From assembly GCF_010501055.1 (NCBI RefSeq), contig NZ_QVMO01000009.1, positions 1 through 64,000 on the forward strand: DNA of 64,000 nucleotides, given 5' to 3'. Of this stretch, positions 35,291-45,491 are shown piece after piece; position 1 is the stretch's first letter; each line of letters begins with the position of its first letter. The DNA comes from Dysgonomonas sp. 521. GTDB taxonomy: Bacteria; Bacteroidota; Bacteroidia; Bacteroidales; Dysgonomonadaceae. The notes beneath the pieces are model-generated. The model saw only the letters and a program-made list of their open reading frames with translations. It did not search any database and had not been told where the DNA came from. A program made the position numbers and the translations under genes.

Positions 35291-35356
35291 AGGGCAAAAT
35301 TTAGGTATTATCTGGTAAACAATTTTGTCAGATGTTTTTATATTTTATGACAACAG

Positions 35357-35791
35357 CTATCCATTCAGGAGTTTGCCTGTTTTCCAATCGAGATGGGAAT
35401 ATGCTTTGTGAAGATTCTCCTCGCAGTTCTCAATTCCGCTGCCTCCGGAAGTAGCAAAGGGTATAAGAGTCTTGCCCGAAAGATCATAGCTTTCAATAAA
35501 CGTATTGATGATGGTCGGTGCAATATACCACCATACGGGAAATCCGATGTAGATCGTATCGTATTGCTCTACATTGTCAAGCCTTCCCGCTATGGCCGGA
35601 CGTGATGATGGATTGCGCATCTCCACCGAACTACGGCTCGCTCGGTCGTTCCAGTTCAGGTCTGCGGCCGAATACGATATTTCGGGCGTTATTTCGTAAA
35701 TATCGGCATCCATATCCGCCGCCAATTTATTTGCCGCCTTTCTTGTTGTTCTGCTACAAGAAAAGTAGGCTACTAAGATATTCTTCTTCAT
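35357..35791 (-). CDS. Flavodoxin-family protein
   Basis: 144 aa from ATG 35791; an in-frame ATG four codons upstream is possible. The N-terminus [17 protein letters not shown] is the FMN phosphate-binding loop (usually a TxTGxT-type loop, here SCSRTT). [20 protein letters not shown] near 85-105 and [12 protein letters not shown] near 115-127 are the other FMN-contacting segments. It is an electron carrier or a quinone- or nitro-reductase-like flavoprotein, as in the YqcF/DUF-type flavodoxins of Bacteroides. It lies 22 nt downstream of the hydrolase gene, probably in one operon. Confidence 0.88.
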   Translation of the reverse strand: MKKNILVAYFSCSRTTRKAANKLAADMDADIYEITPEISYSAADLNWNDRASRSSVEMRNPSSRPAIAGRLDNVEQYDTIYIGFPVWWYIAPTIINTFIESYDLSGKTLIPFATSGGSGIENCEENLHKAYSHLDWKTGKLLNG

Positions 35792-35813
35792 ATTATTATG
35801 CAAAATAAATATT

Positions 35814-36881
35814 TCATTTCAAGTACTCTTTAAAGAATGACTCCAACTTATCAAATGGTATAATATCTATCCGGTCGTATAAGTCCACATGACTGGCACC
35901 CGAGATTATCATCAGTTCTTTGTTGTCGCCTTTGAGCATTTTAAAAGCATCTTCGCTAAAATAGCGTGAATGGGCTTTCTCTCCGTGTACAATCAATACC
36001 GCATTACGAATTTCTCCGGCGTAGGAAAGCTGTGGCATATTGATGAAAGAAAGAGAAGATGTTGTGTTCCAACCTTTGTTCGAGTTAAGCGAACGTTCGT
36101 GATAGCCGCGTTCTGTTTTATAATAGCTGTAGTAATCTTTCACAAACTGTGGCGCATCCTCCGGTAGCGGGTCAATCACACCACCGGCCAACGCATACGT
36201 GCCGTTTTTTGCGTCGGCTGTGCGTTGCGCATTGAGTTGCTCACGAAGTTTATAGCGGGCATCCGCATCCATTGAATCAAAATAGCCGTTGGCACTGACA
36301 CGGCTCATATCGTACATAGTAGAAGACACCGTAGCCTTGATGCGGGTATCCATAGCGGCGGCGTTGATGCCCAAACCACCCCAGCCACAGACTCCGATAA
36401 TCCCGATACGCTCCGGATCTACATTATCTAATGTGGTAAGAAAGTCCACGGCTGCACTGAAATCCTCCGTATTAATATCGGGCGAAGCCACATAACGAGG
36501 CTTACCTCCGCTTTCTCCCGAATAAGAGGGATCGAAAGCGATGGTAAGGAAACCACGTTCTGCCATTGTTTGCGCGTATAAACCGGAAACCTGTTCTTTC
36601 ACTGCGCCGAAAGGCCCGCTTACGGCAATAGCCGCCATTTTTCCGTTCGCATTCTTTGGCACATACATATCGGCGGCAAGCGTGATGCCGTAACGGTTGC
36701 GGAAGGTTACCTTGCTGTGATTGACTTTATCGCTTTTGGGGAATACTTTATCCCATGCTGTTGTTAGCTCTAACTTTTCCATATTCTTATCATTGGTTTG
36801 ACTATTATCGGTCGCTTTGTTGTTCACGCATGCCGTGAGCATTCCGCTTACGAACAAAGCTATTACTGCTGCTTTCTTCAT
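35814..36881 (-). CDS. Alpha/beta hydrolase lipoprotein, dienelactone-hydrolase-like
   Basis: 355 aa from ATG 36881. A signal peptide with lipobox LTAC (about residues 15-18) makes it a lipoprotein. The alpha/beta hydrolase core has [12 protein letters not shown] (oxyanion region) near 92-103, [12 protein letters not shown] near 120-131, and the nucleophile elbow GVCGWGG near 165-171. The elbow carries Cys where most hydrolases have Ser, as in dienelactone hydrolase. A late GASHVDLYD supplies the His. The substrate is unknown. Similar proteins in Bacteroides are grouped with flavodoxin and AraC genes as here, which suggests a stress or detoxification set controlled by the AraC protein. Confidence 0.82.
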   Translation of the reverse strand: MKKAAVIALFVSGMLTACVNNKATDNSQTNDKNMEKLELTTAWDKVFPKSDKVNHSKVTFRNRYGITLAADMYVPKNANGKMAAIAVSGPFGAVKEQVSGLYAQTMAERGFLTIAFDPSYSGESGGKPRYVASPDINTEDFSAAVDFLTTLDNVDPERIGIIGVCGWGGLGINAAAMDTRIKATVSSTMYDMSRVSANGYFDSMDADARYKLREQLNAQRTADAKNGTYALAGGVIDPLPEDAPQFVKDYYSYYKTERGYHERSLNSNKGWNTTSSLSFINMPQLSYAGEIRNAVLIVHGEKAHSRYFSEDAFKMLKGDNKELMIISGASHVDLYDRIDIIPFDKLESFFKEYLK

Positions 36882-36968
36882 AACTATCCATCTTTGCATT
36901 AAATAATGCAAAGATCGAAGTTAATCAGGCTTCCCTGTTAACGATATTCAAACCAATAATTAAGAATT

Positions 36969-37841
36969 TCAAACCATCGCTTCCCGAAGCGATTTAGGAT
37001 TTGTTCCCGTTTGCTTCTTGAAGAAGTTGTTGAAGTAAGTGGGATAGTCAAACCCGAGGGCATAAGCAACCTCCGAGATATTCCAGTCAGTATGTTGCAA
37101 CAAGGCTTTTGCTTCTGCGATAATACGTTCGGTGATATGTGTAGTGGTTGACTTGCCTGTGATTTCCTTTACCGCACGGTTCAGATAATTGGTGTGTACA
37201 TTCAGGTATCTGGCATAATCCTGAGCTGCCCGCAGTTGCAATGGGCTGCCGAATGTCTCAATCGGGAATTGTCTTTCCAACAATTCAAGGAATACGGAGG
37301 TAATCCGGGCGGTGGCTTTTTTTGTTTGATGGTAATGTTCTGAGGGTTGCAGCTTTAATGCTTCATGGATAATCAGGCTGATATAGTTGCGGATAAGCTC
37401 ATCTTTAAACGTATAGTCATTCTCCTGTTCTTCAATCATCTTTTGGAAGAGAGAATTTAGAAACAGTCTTTGTTCTTCTGATATTTCCAAAACGGGCGTT
37501 CCGTCAATCTTAAAAAACGGAGATTGGAACAAACTCTCTGAACGGTCGGAGTGCTTCAGAAATTCTTCCGAGAAAAGGCAGGTATAACCCTTATAAGTAG
37601 TTGATATGGTTTCCCATGAATAAGGGATATGCGGATTGCCGAAAAACAGAACTGTTCCTTCCTGCTCAAAACTTCTATTAGCATAGTTGATAATACTTTT
37701 GCCGGTGGTAAGGCAAATCTTATAGAAATCTTTGCGGCTGTATGTACGTGTCTCGTTACAGTCATCGTCGATCTGAAATGCCTTGAAGCCTTTTAATTTA
37801 AGTTCGTTATTGAACTCAGAGATTGAACGTTCTGTTTTCAT
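36969..37841 (-). CDS. AraC-family transcriptional regulator
   Basis: 290 aa. The N-terminal cupin-like sensing region (about 25-150) precedes the C-terminal double helix-turn-helix (about 190-288): HTNYLNRAVKEITGKSTTTHITERIIAEAKALLQ (trimmed) and ISEVAYALGFDYPTYFNNFFKKQTG. It is transcribed in the same direction as the hydrolase and flavodoxin downstream and probably controls them. The inducer is unknown. Confidence 0.88.
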   Translation of the reverse strand: MKTERSISEFNNELKLKGFKAFQIDDDCNETRTYSRKDFYKICLTTGKSIINYANRSFEQEGTVLFFGNPHIPYSWETISTTYKGYTCLFSEEFLKHSDRSESLFQSPFFKIDGTPVLEISEEQRLFLNSLFQKMIEEQENDYTFKDELIRNYISLIIHEALKLQPSEHYHQTKKATARITSVFLELLERQFPIETFGSPLQLRAAQDYARYLNVHTNYLNRAVKEITGKSTTTHITERIIAEAKALLQHTDWNISEVAYALGFDYPTYFNNFFKKQTGTNPKSLREAMV

Positions 37842-37901
37842 TCTGTAAATATAAGAATTTCAAACCAATATTAATGTCCTTAATTTGCTATTCTTCTTAG
37901 G

Positions 37902-39515
37902 TCAGGATTTATTATATGCTTTTCCCCACATATATTTCCAGATATTCTTCAGTTTTGGCAATTGATGAAATGTTGGCTTCATATAAGGAGTAAATAGAAT
38001 ACCCAAAAGAACAATTATTCCGAACAAAGTGATTCCGCCGAATATCTCTTTCCAACTTAGGAGCATAGCCTGCATATTGGTAAGCCCATACAGCGTGTGT
38101 GTTGCAGCTACCTGTGCTTGTTCTATTGTCATTCCCGTTGCAATAGATTGATTAATTGTATTTTGTAGAACATGATTGGATGCCGGATCAACTAAATCCA
38201 TATTCTGGGAGAGTATCATCAGATTTCTTTTCTGTAGAGCTTGCAGCACATTTACACAAAGGCTGCTAGCCATTGTACCACCCACTGCTGTCCTTACAAA
38301 ACCGAGAAGCGTTAAACTTGGGAAGAAGTGAGGAAATGGTATTCCTTCGGCTGCATAAAGGGCAATACCGATATATAAAGTAACATATCCAAATCCCCTT
38401 AATAAGTACGGCAAGAACAAATCCTCTTTTGCTATACCCGGTTGGAATATAAAATACAGGATAAAGTGGTGCAATACAAAAGCTGAAAAACCAATAAAGA
38501 AAATCGTCTTGTAATTGCCCCTGTATACAGACATCCAGTAAAAAGAGAAAGCCGCACCCAAAAGGACCCCGAAGAACACAATCCAATTGAGGGAAGTGTT
38601 GTGCAAAATATCGTAGTGCAGAATTCCTCCTATATACACATTCAATATTGTGCTGGATGTACTCAGAAAAATTTGCAAAACGATTAATAAGAGTAAAGCC
38701 TTCATCAAATTCTTATACTTAAATATATCCGGCATAATAAACGGACGCCGTATCCCAAACATCCGCTGTATAGCACATATGAGGAATATAAGAGTTGCCA
38801 CAATCGCTATTCTTATATATGGAGAGTCTAACCAATCGAGGCGTTTGCCATATTCGAGAATGAAATTCGAAAGGATTAGTACCAGTGTCCACAATCCCAT
38901 GCCAAGCCAATCGATTTGATAGAGAGGAAATTTCTTCATTAACCTGATAGGACGCATCAGAAAATAGATCAGTATCATAAATATAAGCTGCAATCCCACT
39001 ATCAGAATATGCATATATTGCCAATTGAATAAGTATGATATTTCGGCAGTAAGAAGCCCTGATATCTGAATAGAACCGAGAACTATAAGATAAACTACCG
39101 AAAAGAAAACGGTAAAGTCCCTTTTAGGAGTTATTACCAATTGAATAGAGGATAAACACTCGAAAGTTCCTATCATCTTGAATGCCCCAACTATAAAAGA
39201 TATCACTAACAGGATAAACACATTGTTGGAATACATAGAGATAATATTGCCAACAATAATAACAGCTGCCGCCGATAATAATATAGTGCGTGACATGAAA
39301 CGGAACTTGATACGGAATAGTATCGGAAATATCATTGTCATCCCGATAAAAGAAGCTGCACTTATAAGTTTTACATCTTCAGACGTTAGCGCCTTACCTC
39401 CTATAACCTCATTGAGATTGGTGAGATAAATGCTATTTGAAAACTGAAAAACAAGTGTCAATAATAAAAGTATCGTAAACCGAAGCCAATCGGGAACAAA
39501 GTCCTTAAAAGCCAT
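37902..39515 (-). CDS. Major facilitator drug exporter (EmrB/DHA2-like), 14 helices
   Basis: 537 aa from ATG 39515. About 14 hydrophobic helices run through the protein, beginning WLRFTILLLLTLVFQFSNSIY and ending GGITLFGIIVLLGILF. The length and helix number match the DHA2/EmrB group rather than 12-helix exporters. It is the inner-membrane pump of a tripartite exporter: the HlyD-type adaptor gene is 33 nt upstream and the TolC-type gene before that. The loop with QAQVAATHTLYGLTNMQAM before the last helices is typical of Bacteroidetes members. Substrate unknown; probably toxic lipophilic compounds. Confidence 0.88.
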   Translation of the reverse strand: MAFKDFVPDWLRFTILLLLTLVFQFSNSIYLTNLNEVIGGKALTSEDVKLISAASFIGMTMIFPILFRIKFRFMSRTILLSAAAVIIVGNIISMYSNNVFILLVISFIVGAFKMIGTFECLSSIQLVITPKRDFTVFFSVVYLIVLGSIQISGLLTAEISYLFNWQYMHILIVGLQLIFMILIYFLMRPIRLMKKFPLYQIDWLGMGLWTLVLILSNFILEYGKRLDWLDSPYIRIAIVATLIFLICAIQRMFGIRRPFIMPDIFKYKNLMKALLLLIVLQIFLSTSSTILNVYIGGILHYDILHNTSLNWIVFFGVLLGAAFSFYWMSVYRGNYKTIFFIGFSAFVLHHFILYFIFQPGIAKEDLFLPYLLRGFGYVTLYIGIALYAAEGIPFPHFFPSLTLLGFVRTAVGGTMASSLCVNVLQALQKRNLMILSQNMDLVDPASNHVLQNTINQSIATGMTIEQAQVAATHTLYGLTNMQAMLLSWKEIFGGITLFGIIVLLGILFTPYMKPTFHQLPKLKNIWKYMWGKAYNKS

Positions 39516-39548
39516 AATGCGGTATTTTCCTTGTGGTATCATATATTC

Positions 39549-40610
39549 TTATTTAGATTTGAGATATATCTCGGCGCTCATTCCGGTTTTCAGTTTTTTC
39601 ATGTCTTCCTGCTTATTCTCATTGGCAAACTCTATCCGGATAGGAATACGCTGTTCTATCTTTACAAAGTTTCCGGTCGAATTGTCTGTTGGGACAAGGG
39701 ACGATGCCGAACCTGTTGCATGCGATATAGCAGCTATTTTTCCTTTGAATTTTACACCGGAAATAGCATCGACATCTATCTCTACTTCGTCTCCTATTTC
39801 TATGTTCTTCGTTTGTTTTTCTTTGTAATTAGCTATTACCCATACTTCTGAATCGTCTACTATACTTACAACAGACTGTCCGGGCTGTATAAGCTGCCCT
39901 ACCTGTAGGTCTTTCCGCCCAGCAATACCACTGCACGGAGCTACAATTATAGTGTATGACAAATTTAGTTCAGCCATATCCAGTGCCGCTTTTGCTTCTT
40001 TTATATTCGCTTCGTTCTGTGAAAGCCGTTTAGTTTGTTCTTCCCCGATCAATGCTGTTGATTTCTTTTGACGGACAAGCATATCATATTTGGCTTTTGT
40101 AGCCTCATATTCCGTTTTTATATTATCATATTGGTCTTTCGTAACAGATTCTTCTTTCAATAGGTTTTCATATCTTCTAAGGTTTGTGGCTGCATGCTCG
40201 AGCCTTACTTTAACCTCTTCTATGCTCGCATCCGAAACCGATAAGTTATTCATTGTCGTGCTTATAGTACTTCCGGTAATGCTTTTTCCGGCAAGGGAGT
40301 TTGCGTAATTAGCCTCAGCTTGTGCCAGGCGGTAAACATATTCGCTATCATCTATAATAAGCAGTGTATCTCCCTTATTTACATATTGGTATTCCTCAAA
40401 CCTTATTTCCCTGATATATCCTTGTACCCGTGAATTAACAGGAACAACATGGCGTCTGACTTGTGCATTATTCGTGTATCCGGAGTTTCCGACTATCAAA
40501 AATTGAGATATAACCCAGCCCACACCTAATATGATGAATATGAGTAAAACATAATTGAATATTCTAAAGCGTAAACTCTTTCCTTTTTTTCTATTTTCCT
40601 TATTTTCCAT
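39549..40610 (-). CDS. HlyD/EmrA-type membrane fusion protein
   Basis: 353 aa. One N-terminal membrane helix (about 15-35, FNYVLLIFIILGVGWVISQFLIV) anchors it. The barrel-sandwich hybrid domain is split: VNSRVQGYIREIRFEEYQYVNKGDTLL near 52-78 and LSYTIIVAPCSGIAGRKDLQVGQLIQPG near 215-243, with a long coiled-coil hairpin between (about 85-210). A beta-barrel domain with VWVIANYKEKQT follows. It bridges the inner-membrane pump to the TolC-like channel. It lies between those two genes, with a 5-nt gap to the TolC gene. Confidence 0.92.
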   Translation of the reverse strand: MENKENRKKGKSLRFRIFNYVLLIFIILGVGWVISQFLIVGNSGYTNNAQVRRHVVPVNSRVQGYIREIRFEEYQYVNKGDTLLIIDDSEYVYRLAQAEANYANSLAGKSITGSTISTTMNNLSVSDASIEEVKVRLEHAATNLRRYENLLKEESVTKDQYDNIKTEYEATKAKYDMLVRQKKSTALIGEEQTKRLSQNEANIKEAKAALDMAELNLSYTIIVAPCSGIAGRKDLQVGQLIQPGQSVVSIVDDSEVWVIANYKEKQTKNIEIGDEVEIDVDAISGVKFKGKIAAISHATGSASSLVPTDNSTGNFVKIEQRIPIRIEFANENKQEDMKKLKTGMSAEIYLKSK

Positions 40611-40615
40611 TTTTA

Positions 40616-41947
40616 TTATAATTTTCCGATTGTACGTTGTAATTTATAGTAGTTGTATATAATGTTTATCTTCGCATTCACCACCTGTAATTCGGCATTC
40701 AGTTTTGTATTGCTGGCATCCAACATTTCGGTAATCAATACAAGGTCGTTCATATAGCGGTTGTTGATGATACGATAGTTTTCATCTGCCAATTGCAGGC
40801 TCTTCTCGAAAGTATTTAGTTTTTCGAACGATTCTTTATATCGGGTGGCATCGTTATGTATCACGATTTCCGTTTGTTCGAGAAGTACATCTCTGTTATT
40901 GGAGGCCATTCGCTGTTGGGCTTTGGCTAAACTTACGTTCTTTTTAGATTTAAACAAAGACGACAAATTATATTTAACCCCAATGCCTACATACCAATAA
41001 TTAAAGTTTTTATTGATTGTCGGTACTTCTATGGTTATAGGTCCGTCGAAATGATTGGCAGCAACAATGGCCACTGATGGTAAATAGTCGGCTTTAGCCA
41101 GTTTTACATTTTTTTCGGCTATTTGTATGTCTTTCTCAGCAGATTTTAGTTCCGGTAAATTGTTTCTTGCTATTTGCAGCAAGTCTACAGGTGTTGTATT
41201 GTTCAGGTCTATACTCAGTATCGTACTATCCGGCATTATAACTGTATTATGTGGCAAACCTAATGTGACAATCAGATGATGGTTGAGTATATCACAGTTA
41301 TTATCTATTTCGATTAAGGCAAGTTCGTAGTTTTGCAAAGTCAGTTCATGGCGGGTAATATCATTATTTAATGCCATCCCTTCTTTGTATTTTGCCTTTA
41401 TTTGTTTGATTAGCAGATTGGTCTGTTCTATATTTTTCACATAAACTTCTCTCTGATTCATCAGTTTATACAAATCCAGATAATAGCCGGTAAGTAAAAA
41501 ACGGATATCCATCAGGTCTTTTTCATAACTAAGTTGAGCTACTTGCTCTTGTAATTCTGCCTTTGCTATAGAATTAGATATGGCTCCTCCTGAAAATACA
41601 ACTTGTGAGGCTTCCAACGCAAAATTATTTCCAAAATGGGGCATTGGCGCACGGGTTATATTAGTTAACTCACGATCCATTATCGTGCCATCGCCCAGAT
41701 AAGAAAAGGATAAAGATGCATCGATAGATGGTAACCGCGATGTTTTAGCTACATCAGTAGCCTTCTTCGCAATATCTATTCCTTTTTGCGAAAGTTTAAG
41801 TTGTTTACTGTTTTCCGTAACCAGATGAAATATCTCATCGAGGGTTAGTACCCTGTTCATTTTCTCTTGGGCCGACAGGTTGGTAATTGGCAGTAACAGG
41901 AATAACGCCAAAACAATCTTTTTGATAGAACTTCTTATTAAAATCAT
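40616..41947 (-). CDS. TolC-family outer-membrane channel
   Basis: 443 aa from ATG 41947, which starts directly before a signal peptide (MILIRSSIKKIVLALFLLLPITNLSAQ). Upstream ATGs give no signal peptide and are rejected. Two TolC-like (OEP) repeats of long helices and strands follow, with LTLDEIFHLVTENSKQL near 35 and a matching second repeat near 235. It forms the outer-membrane duct of the exporter. It is the first gene of the three-gene efflux operon, with a divergent AraC regulator 151 nt away. Confidence 0.9.
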   Translation of the reverse strand: MILIRSSIKKIVLALFLLLPITNLSAQEKMNRVLTLDEIFHLVTENSKQLKLSQKGIDIAKKATDVAKTSRLPSIDASLSFSYLGDGTIMDRELTNITRAPMPHFGNNFALEASQVVFSGGAISNSIAKAELQEQVAQLSYEKDLMDIRFLLTGYYLDLYKLMNQREVYVKNIEQTNLLIKQIKAKYKEGMALNNDITRHELTLQNYELALIEIDNNCDILNHHLIVTLGLPHNTVIMPDSTILSIDLNNTTPVDLLQIARNNLPELKSAEKDIQIAEKNVKLAKADYLPSVAIVAANHFDGPITIEVPTINKNFNYWYVGIGVKYNLSSLFKSKKNVSLAKAQQRMASNNRDVLLEQTEIVIHNDATRYKESFEKLNTFEKSLQLADENYRIINNRYMNDLVLITEMLDASNTKLNAELQVVNAKINIIYNYYKLQRTIGKL

Positions 41948-42098
41948 ATTATTTATAAATTTTCCTGCTGCAAAGGTCTTTAATTTTTCACGCCAATTTG
42001 AGCTCCATTTTTCGCCAAAAGTTGCCATTATTTCCAATAATTGTAGAAATATTGAAAATTATAGGTAGTTTTATGGTTAAAATCAGAACAATGAAAAT

Positions 42099-42956
42099 AT
42101 GGGATTGGATGATATAATTGAAAGTGCAGTTTTGAGTGATGATGAATTTTCTATAAAACCGTTTTTCCTCGAAGCTGATAAGTTAGATTCTCCGTTAAGA
42201 CTCAGGCACGGTTATGTTTGTATTTGTCGGGAAGGCCGGGCTGAGTTGGTTTTAAATATGAACTATCAATCTGTGATAAAGAATAAGCTCTTCATTTTAT
42301 TCCCTAATGAGATTGTTACTCTTTATAATATCAGCAATGATTTTTCTTTTCTATTCATAAGGTTATCTTCTGAATTTATGAGCGAAATACTTTTTCGTTT
42401 CCCGCCTTCTTTTGTCGGATTTATAAAAGAAAATTTTTACTTCCAAATGCCAGAGGATGAGTTCGATTTATTTTATAATGAATTTTTCAGGATATTAGAA
42501 TATCGTTATAACGATACGTCAAACTTATGTAGAAGGGAGATTATTGCAAATCTGCTAAGGAACTTCTTTCTTGATATTTACAATAAAATTAAACGGAATG
42601 AGCAACTGTCACATTTGGCCAGAAGCCGGAAAAACCTGATTATGGAACAGTTTTGCGAACTTGTGATGAAAAATTTCAAGACGAGTAGGGAAGTGGCTTT
42701 TTATGCCGACAAATTGTTTATTACGCCCAAATATTTGTCTATGATTTTAAAGGAATTGGATGTCCATAAGCGTACAGCAAAAGAGTGGATAGATAATTAT
42801 ACCATTACCGAAATAAAATTAATGCTTAAATCTTCATCCCTTTCTATTTTGGAAATTTCTAATGAATTAAACTTTCCTAGCCTTTCTTTTCTATGTAAGT
42901 ATTTTAAGAGCCGTACAGGTTTAACCCCTAAAGAATATAGAAGACAAATGAAATGA
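42099..42956 (+). CDS. AraC-family regulator of the efflux operon
   Basis: 285 aa. An N-terminal cupin-like ligand domain (about 10-150) and a C-terminal AraC DNA-binding domain (about 185-283) with AFYADKLFITPKYLSMILKEL and ISNELNFPSLSFLCKYFKSRTGLTPKEYR. It is divergent from the TolC-HlyD-MFS operon and is its likely local activator. Divergent AraC plus tripartite exporter is a common Bacteroidetes layout. Confidence 0.88.
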   Translation: MGLDDIIESAVLSDDEFSIKPFFLEADKLDSPLRLRHGYVCICREGRAELVLNMNYQSVIKNKLFILFPNEIVTLYNISNDFSFLFIRLSSEFMSEILFRFPPSFVGFIKENFYFQMPEDEFDLFYNEFFRILEYRYNDTSNLCRREIIANLLRNFFLDIYNKIKRNEQLSHLARSRKNLIMEQFCELVMKNFKTSREVAFYADKLFITPKYLSMILKELDVHKRTAKEWIDNYTITEIKLMLKSSSLSILEISNELNFPSLSFLCKYFKSRTGLTPKEYRRQMK

Positions 42957-42976
42957 TGGGATTTTCCTTGTATAGT

Positions 42977-43098
42977 TGTTCGTCGCCGGCATTTCATTTG
43001 TATCAGGAGGATTGTCCCAACTTACACCTTATCTTATTGCTATGGAGGATAATGTTAAGATGACATTCGGTTTGTTTGCTCAAAAAAGCAATGACTAG
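42977..43098 (+). pseudogene. Possible gene remnant downstream of the AraC gene
   Basis: A frame without a good start reads AGISFVSGGLSQLTPYLIAM and ends at TAG 43096-43098. Hydrophobic composition suggests a fragment of a transporter, but 40 codons is too short to be sure. It could be chance. Confidence 0.2.
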
Positions 43099-43148
43099 TT
43101 AATTACCTTAAGGCTTAAGATACTTGGAAAGCAATATAAACAGATATA

Positions 43149-45479
43149 TCATTTAATTTTAAACGGCGACATCTTAACATATACTCTAAAATCTTTAATC
43201 ATACCCGGTTTATTTGCTTCTGCCCGTGGAAGGTATGAAAAGCCTGTGATTTTCCTGTCTTCGCCCAAATCAATTACCAACTGATGCGGATGCATAGCCT
43301 TAGTTGTTGAATAATTGGTATGCCAGAAAGTAGATTCCTGTAAGTCGAATACATTGGTTGCTATATTATTAGCGTCATCCAACTCTTCGCTATCGGCATA
43401 AACCACTTTCCAGTGCTGACGCGATATTGGTTTACCATCTTCTCCTAACAGTTCCAGTTCAGCCATCGATGCGTAATCATCTCCTCCGTGCGAGTTCAAT
43501 GCTTCGATACAGAAGAAACGGGCATCGATTGCTTTTCCGAATTTGATATGTTGCCAGCCATTTCCCTGTTTAAATGTCCCTGTGTAAACAGGTGTTTCTC
43601 CTGTCAGATTAAGGTTTTCACCCAGTTTACGATGTGCATATGCTCCGTTTCCTCTTAATACGTCGAGTATTGGCTTCCTCAATCCTTCTGTTTCCGGTTT
43701 TTCGGGAGAAGCCATATCAAATATGATAATCTCGTTTTCTCCTTTCTTAAGCCAACAACCTGGCATATACAGAGTTTGTTGTGGGCCTATCTCCCAGAAA
43801 CGTCCGATCGGATAGCCATTTACCCAAACCAGACCTTTAGACCAATTAGTCATATTGAAAAACGTATCTCCAACCTTGTCTAGCGTAAACGTACCCCTGT
43901 AATATGCAGGAGACTTCGCAATATTTGGTTCTCGCTTGTATTGTTTATTCTTGACAAATTCATAATCTACAGGAATATTATATACCTGCCAGTACTTCAA
44001 TTCTTTTGTCTCGTTCCTTGTTTGTATCTCCACTTTTTCAGTAATCCCTTTCCAGTCGTATATCCCTTTTCCAAAGTTCATACGCCCCATAGCTTCTACA
44101 AGGATATCGAGCTGTGCCCCTTCTTTTACAGGAGGAAGTTTTACTGTACTTTCACCTTTCAGACGGCTAAGAGTTGTTATTCTTTTCCCATCCAGAAATA
44201 CCGGTGTCCAGTCGTGGGCTTCGGTAATAATCAGGGTTTGTTCTTCGTTAGATGCTTCCAGTTTGGTACGGTAAAGGATACTTCCCCAGCCTTGATCGAA
44301 AAACTCCATTGATTGGATTGTTTCACTTGTTTTGGCATCAGGCAAATTGTCAAACAATGGAGCTATTTCGGTCAGTTCAAATGCTGATATTGCTATTGTC
44401 GGTATTGAATCCGGGATTTCCGGCAAGATTTGCCCTTCCGGCAGATAATTCTTCAGAAGATTACGTACTTCATAATATTTGGGCGTAATATTTCCTGATT
44501 CACCTATCGGCGCATCATAATCGTAAGATGTACAGGTGGGAGAAAAGTTAGGGAAGTTGGCACCACCCCAATGCCCAAAGCTGGTTCCTCCGTGTGTCAT
44601 ATACAGGCTGAAAGAGATATTGCGGTCGAGCATTTCTTTCATACCATGTACCAATGCTTCGGCGCTGCGCGTTTCGTGTTTTGCTCCCCAATGGTCGAAC
44701 CACCCCGACCAGAACTCGCTACACATAAGGGGAGTATTCGGGCGAAGTTCCTGTAACCGGCGAAACTGGTCGTCTATATTGGCTCCTGTTCCGAAATTGA
44801 TTGTCCACACTAAATCTTCAAGTGCATTATTTTCAAAGTTGGAGTTCCAGTCGCATTGGAATAAAGGCACTTCCGTAAATCCCGCGCCTTTTACTATATC
44901 GCGAATTTCTGCAATATAAGGCTTGTCTGTACCAAACGAACCATATTCATTTTCCACCTGCACCATGATGATGTTGCCGCCTTTGGTTATCTGTAAGCCC
45001 GAAAGCTGCTTACCTACTTCGCTCATAAACAGCTTGGTGCGTTCCATATAATACGGGTCTTGTTCACGAAGTTTTATATCTTTCTTTTTCAGTAGCCACC
45101 AAGGCAGACCGCCCATTTCCCATTCGGCGCAAACATACGGGCCCGGGCGGACAATCACATACATATCATGTTTTTGCGCCAGTTTGCAAAAGGCGGCTAT
45201 ATCTTTCTGTCCCGAGAAATCAAATTTTCCTTCTTCGGGTTCGTGGTAATTCCAGAATACATACAAGCAAATGGTATTCATACCCAATGCTTTTGCGGCT
45301 TGTATCCGATGCTCCCAATATTCTTTTGGGATACGTGGGTAATGTAGTTCGGCAGCTTTTACAACAAAAGACTCTCCATTCAACAAGAAGGTTTTATCAC
45401 CTACTTCAAATGTTCCTTTCCGGGTACAGCCAAAAAGTAATATAGATATAATGCAAATAAGGCATGTTAGTCTCTTCAT
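43149..45479 (-). CDS. GH35 beta-galactosidase lipoprotein with discoidin-like C-terminus
   Basis: 776 aa. Lipobox LLFGC near residues 14-18. The GH35 TIM barrel (about 25-345) has LHYPRIPKEYWEHRI, WNYHEPEEGKFDFSG, RPGPYVCAEWEMGGLPWWLL, the acid/base Glu in VQVENEYGSFG near 177, and the nucleophile Glu in CSEFWSGWFDHWG near 257. Beta-sandwich domains follow, with the FWEIGPQQTLYMPGCWLKKGEN segment typical of GH35, and a F5/8-type C-terminal domain (about 640-770). It releases galactose from galactan oligosaccharides. It is the last gene of the locus, 12 nt after the GH2 gene. Confidence 0.92.
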   Translation of the reverse strand: MKRLTCLICIISILLFGCTRKGTFEVGDKTFLLNGESFVVKAAELHYPRIPKEYWEHRIQAAKALGMNTICLYVFWNYHEPEEGKFDFSGQKDIAAFCKLAQKHDMYVIVRPGPYVCAEWEMGGLPWWLLKKKDIKLREQDPYYMERTKLFMSEVGKQLSGLQITKGGNIIMVQVENEYGSFGTDKPYIAEIRDIVKGAGFTEVPLFQCDWNSNFENNALEDLVWTINFGTGANIDDQFRRLQELRPNTPLMCSEFWSGWFDHWGAKHETRSAEALVHGMKEMLDRNISFSLYMTHGGTSFGHWGGANFPNFSPTCTSYDYDAPIGESGNITPKYYEVRNLLKNYLPEGQILPEIPDSIPTIAISAFELTEIAPLFDNLPDAKTSETIQSMEFFDQGWGSILYRTKLEASNEEQTLIITEAHDWTPVFLDGKRITTLSRLKGESTVKLPPVKEGAQLDILVEAMGRMNFGKGIYDWKGITEKVEIQTRNETKELKYWQVYNIPVDYEFVKNKQYKREPNIAKSPAYYRGTFTLDKVGDTFFNMTNWSKGLVWVNGYPIGRFWEIGPQQTLYMPGCWLKKGENEIIIFDMASPEKPETEGLRKPILDVLRGNGAYAHRKLGENLNLTGETPVYTGTFKQGNGWQHIKFGKAIDARFFCIEALNSHGGDDYASMAELELLGEDGKPISRQHWKVVYADSEELDDANNIATNVFDLQESTFWHTNYSTTKAMHPHQLVIDLGEDRKITGFSYLPRAEANKPGMIKDFRVYVKMSPFKIK

Positions 45480-45491
45480 ATCACAATCTTC

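Larger units (their letters stand above)
34788..35356. other. Right edge of the mobilizable element
   Basis: 569 bp holding two CGTTAC-type repeat pairs (34907-34924, 34988-35005), a 34-bp palindrome (34999-35032), an integrase gene remnant (35135-35290) and AT-rich sequence. Housekeeping-like genes start right after. The element boundary or an older neighbouring element's left end is probably here. Confidence 0.5.
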
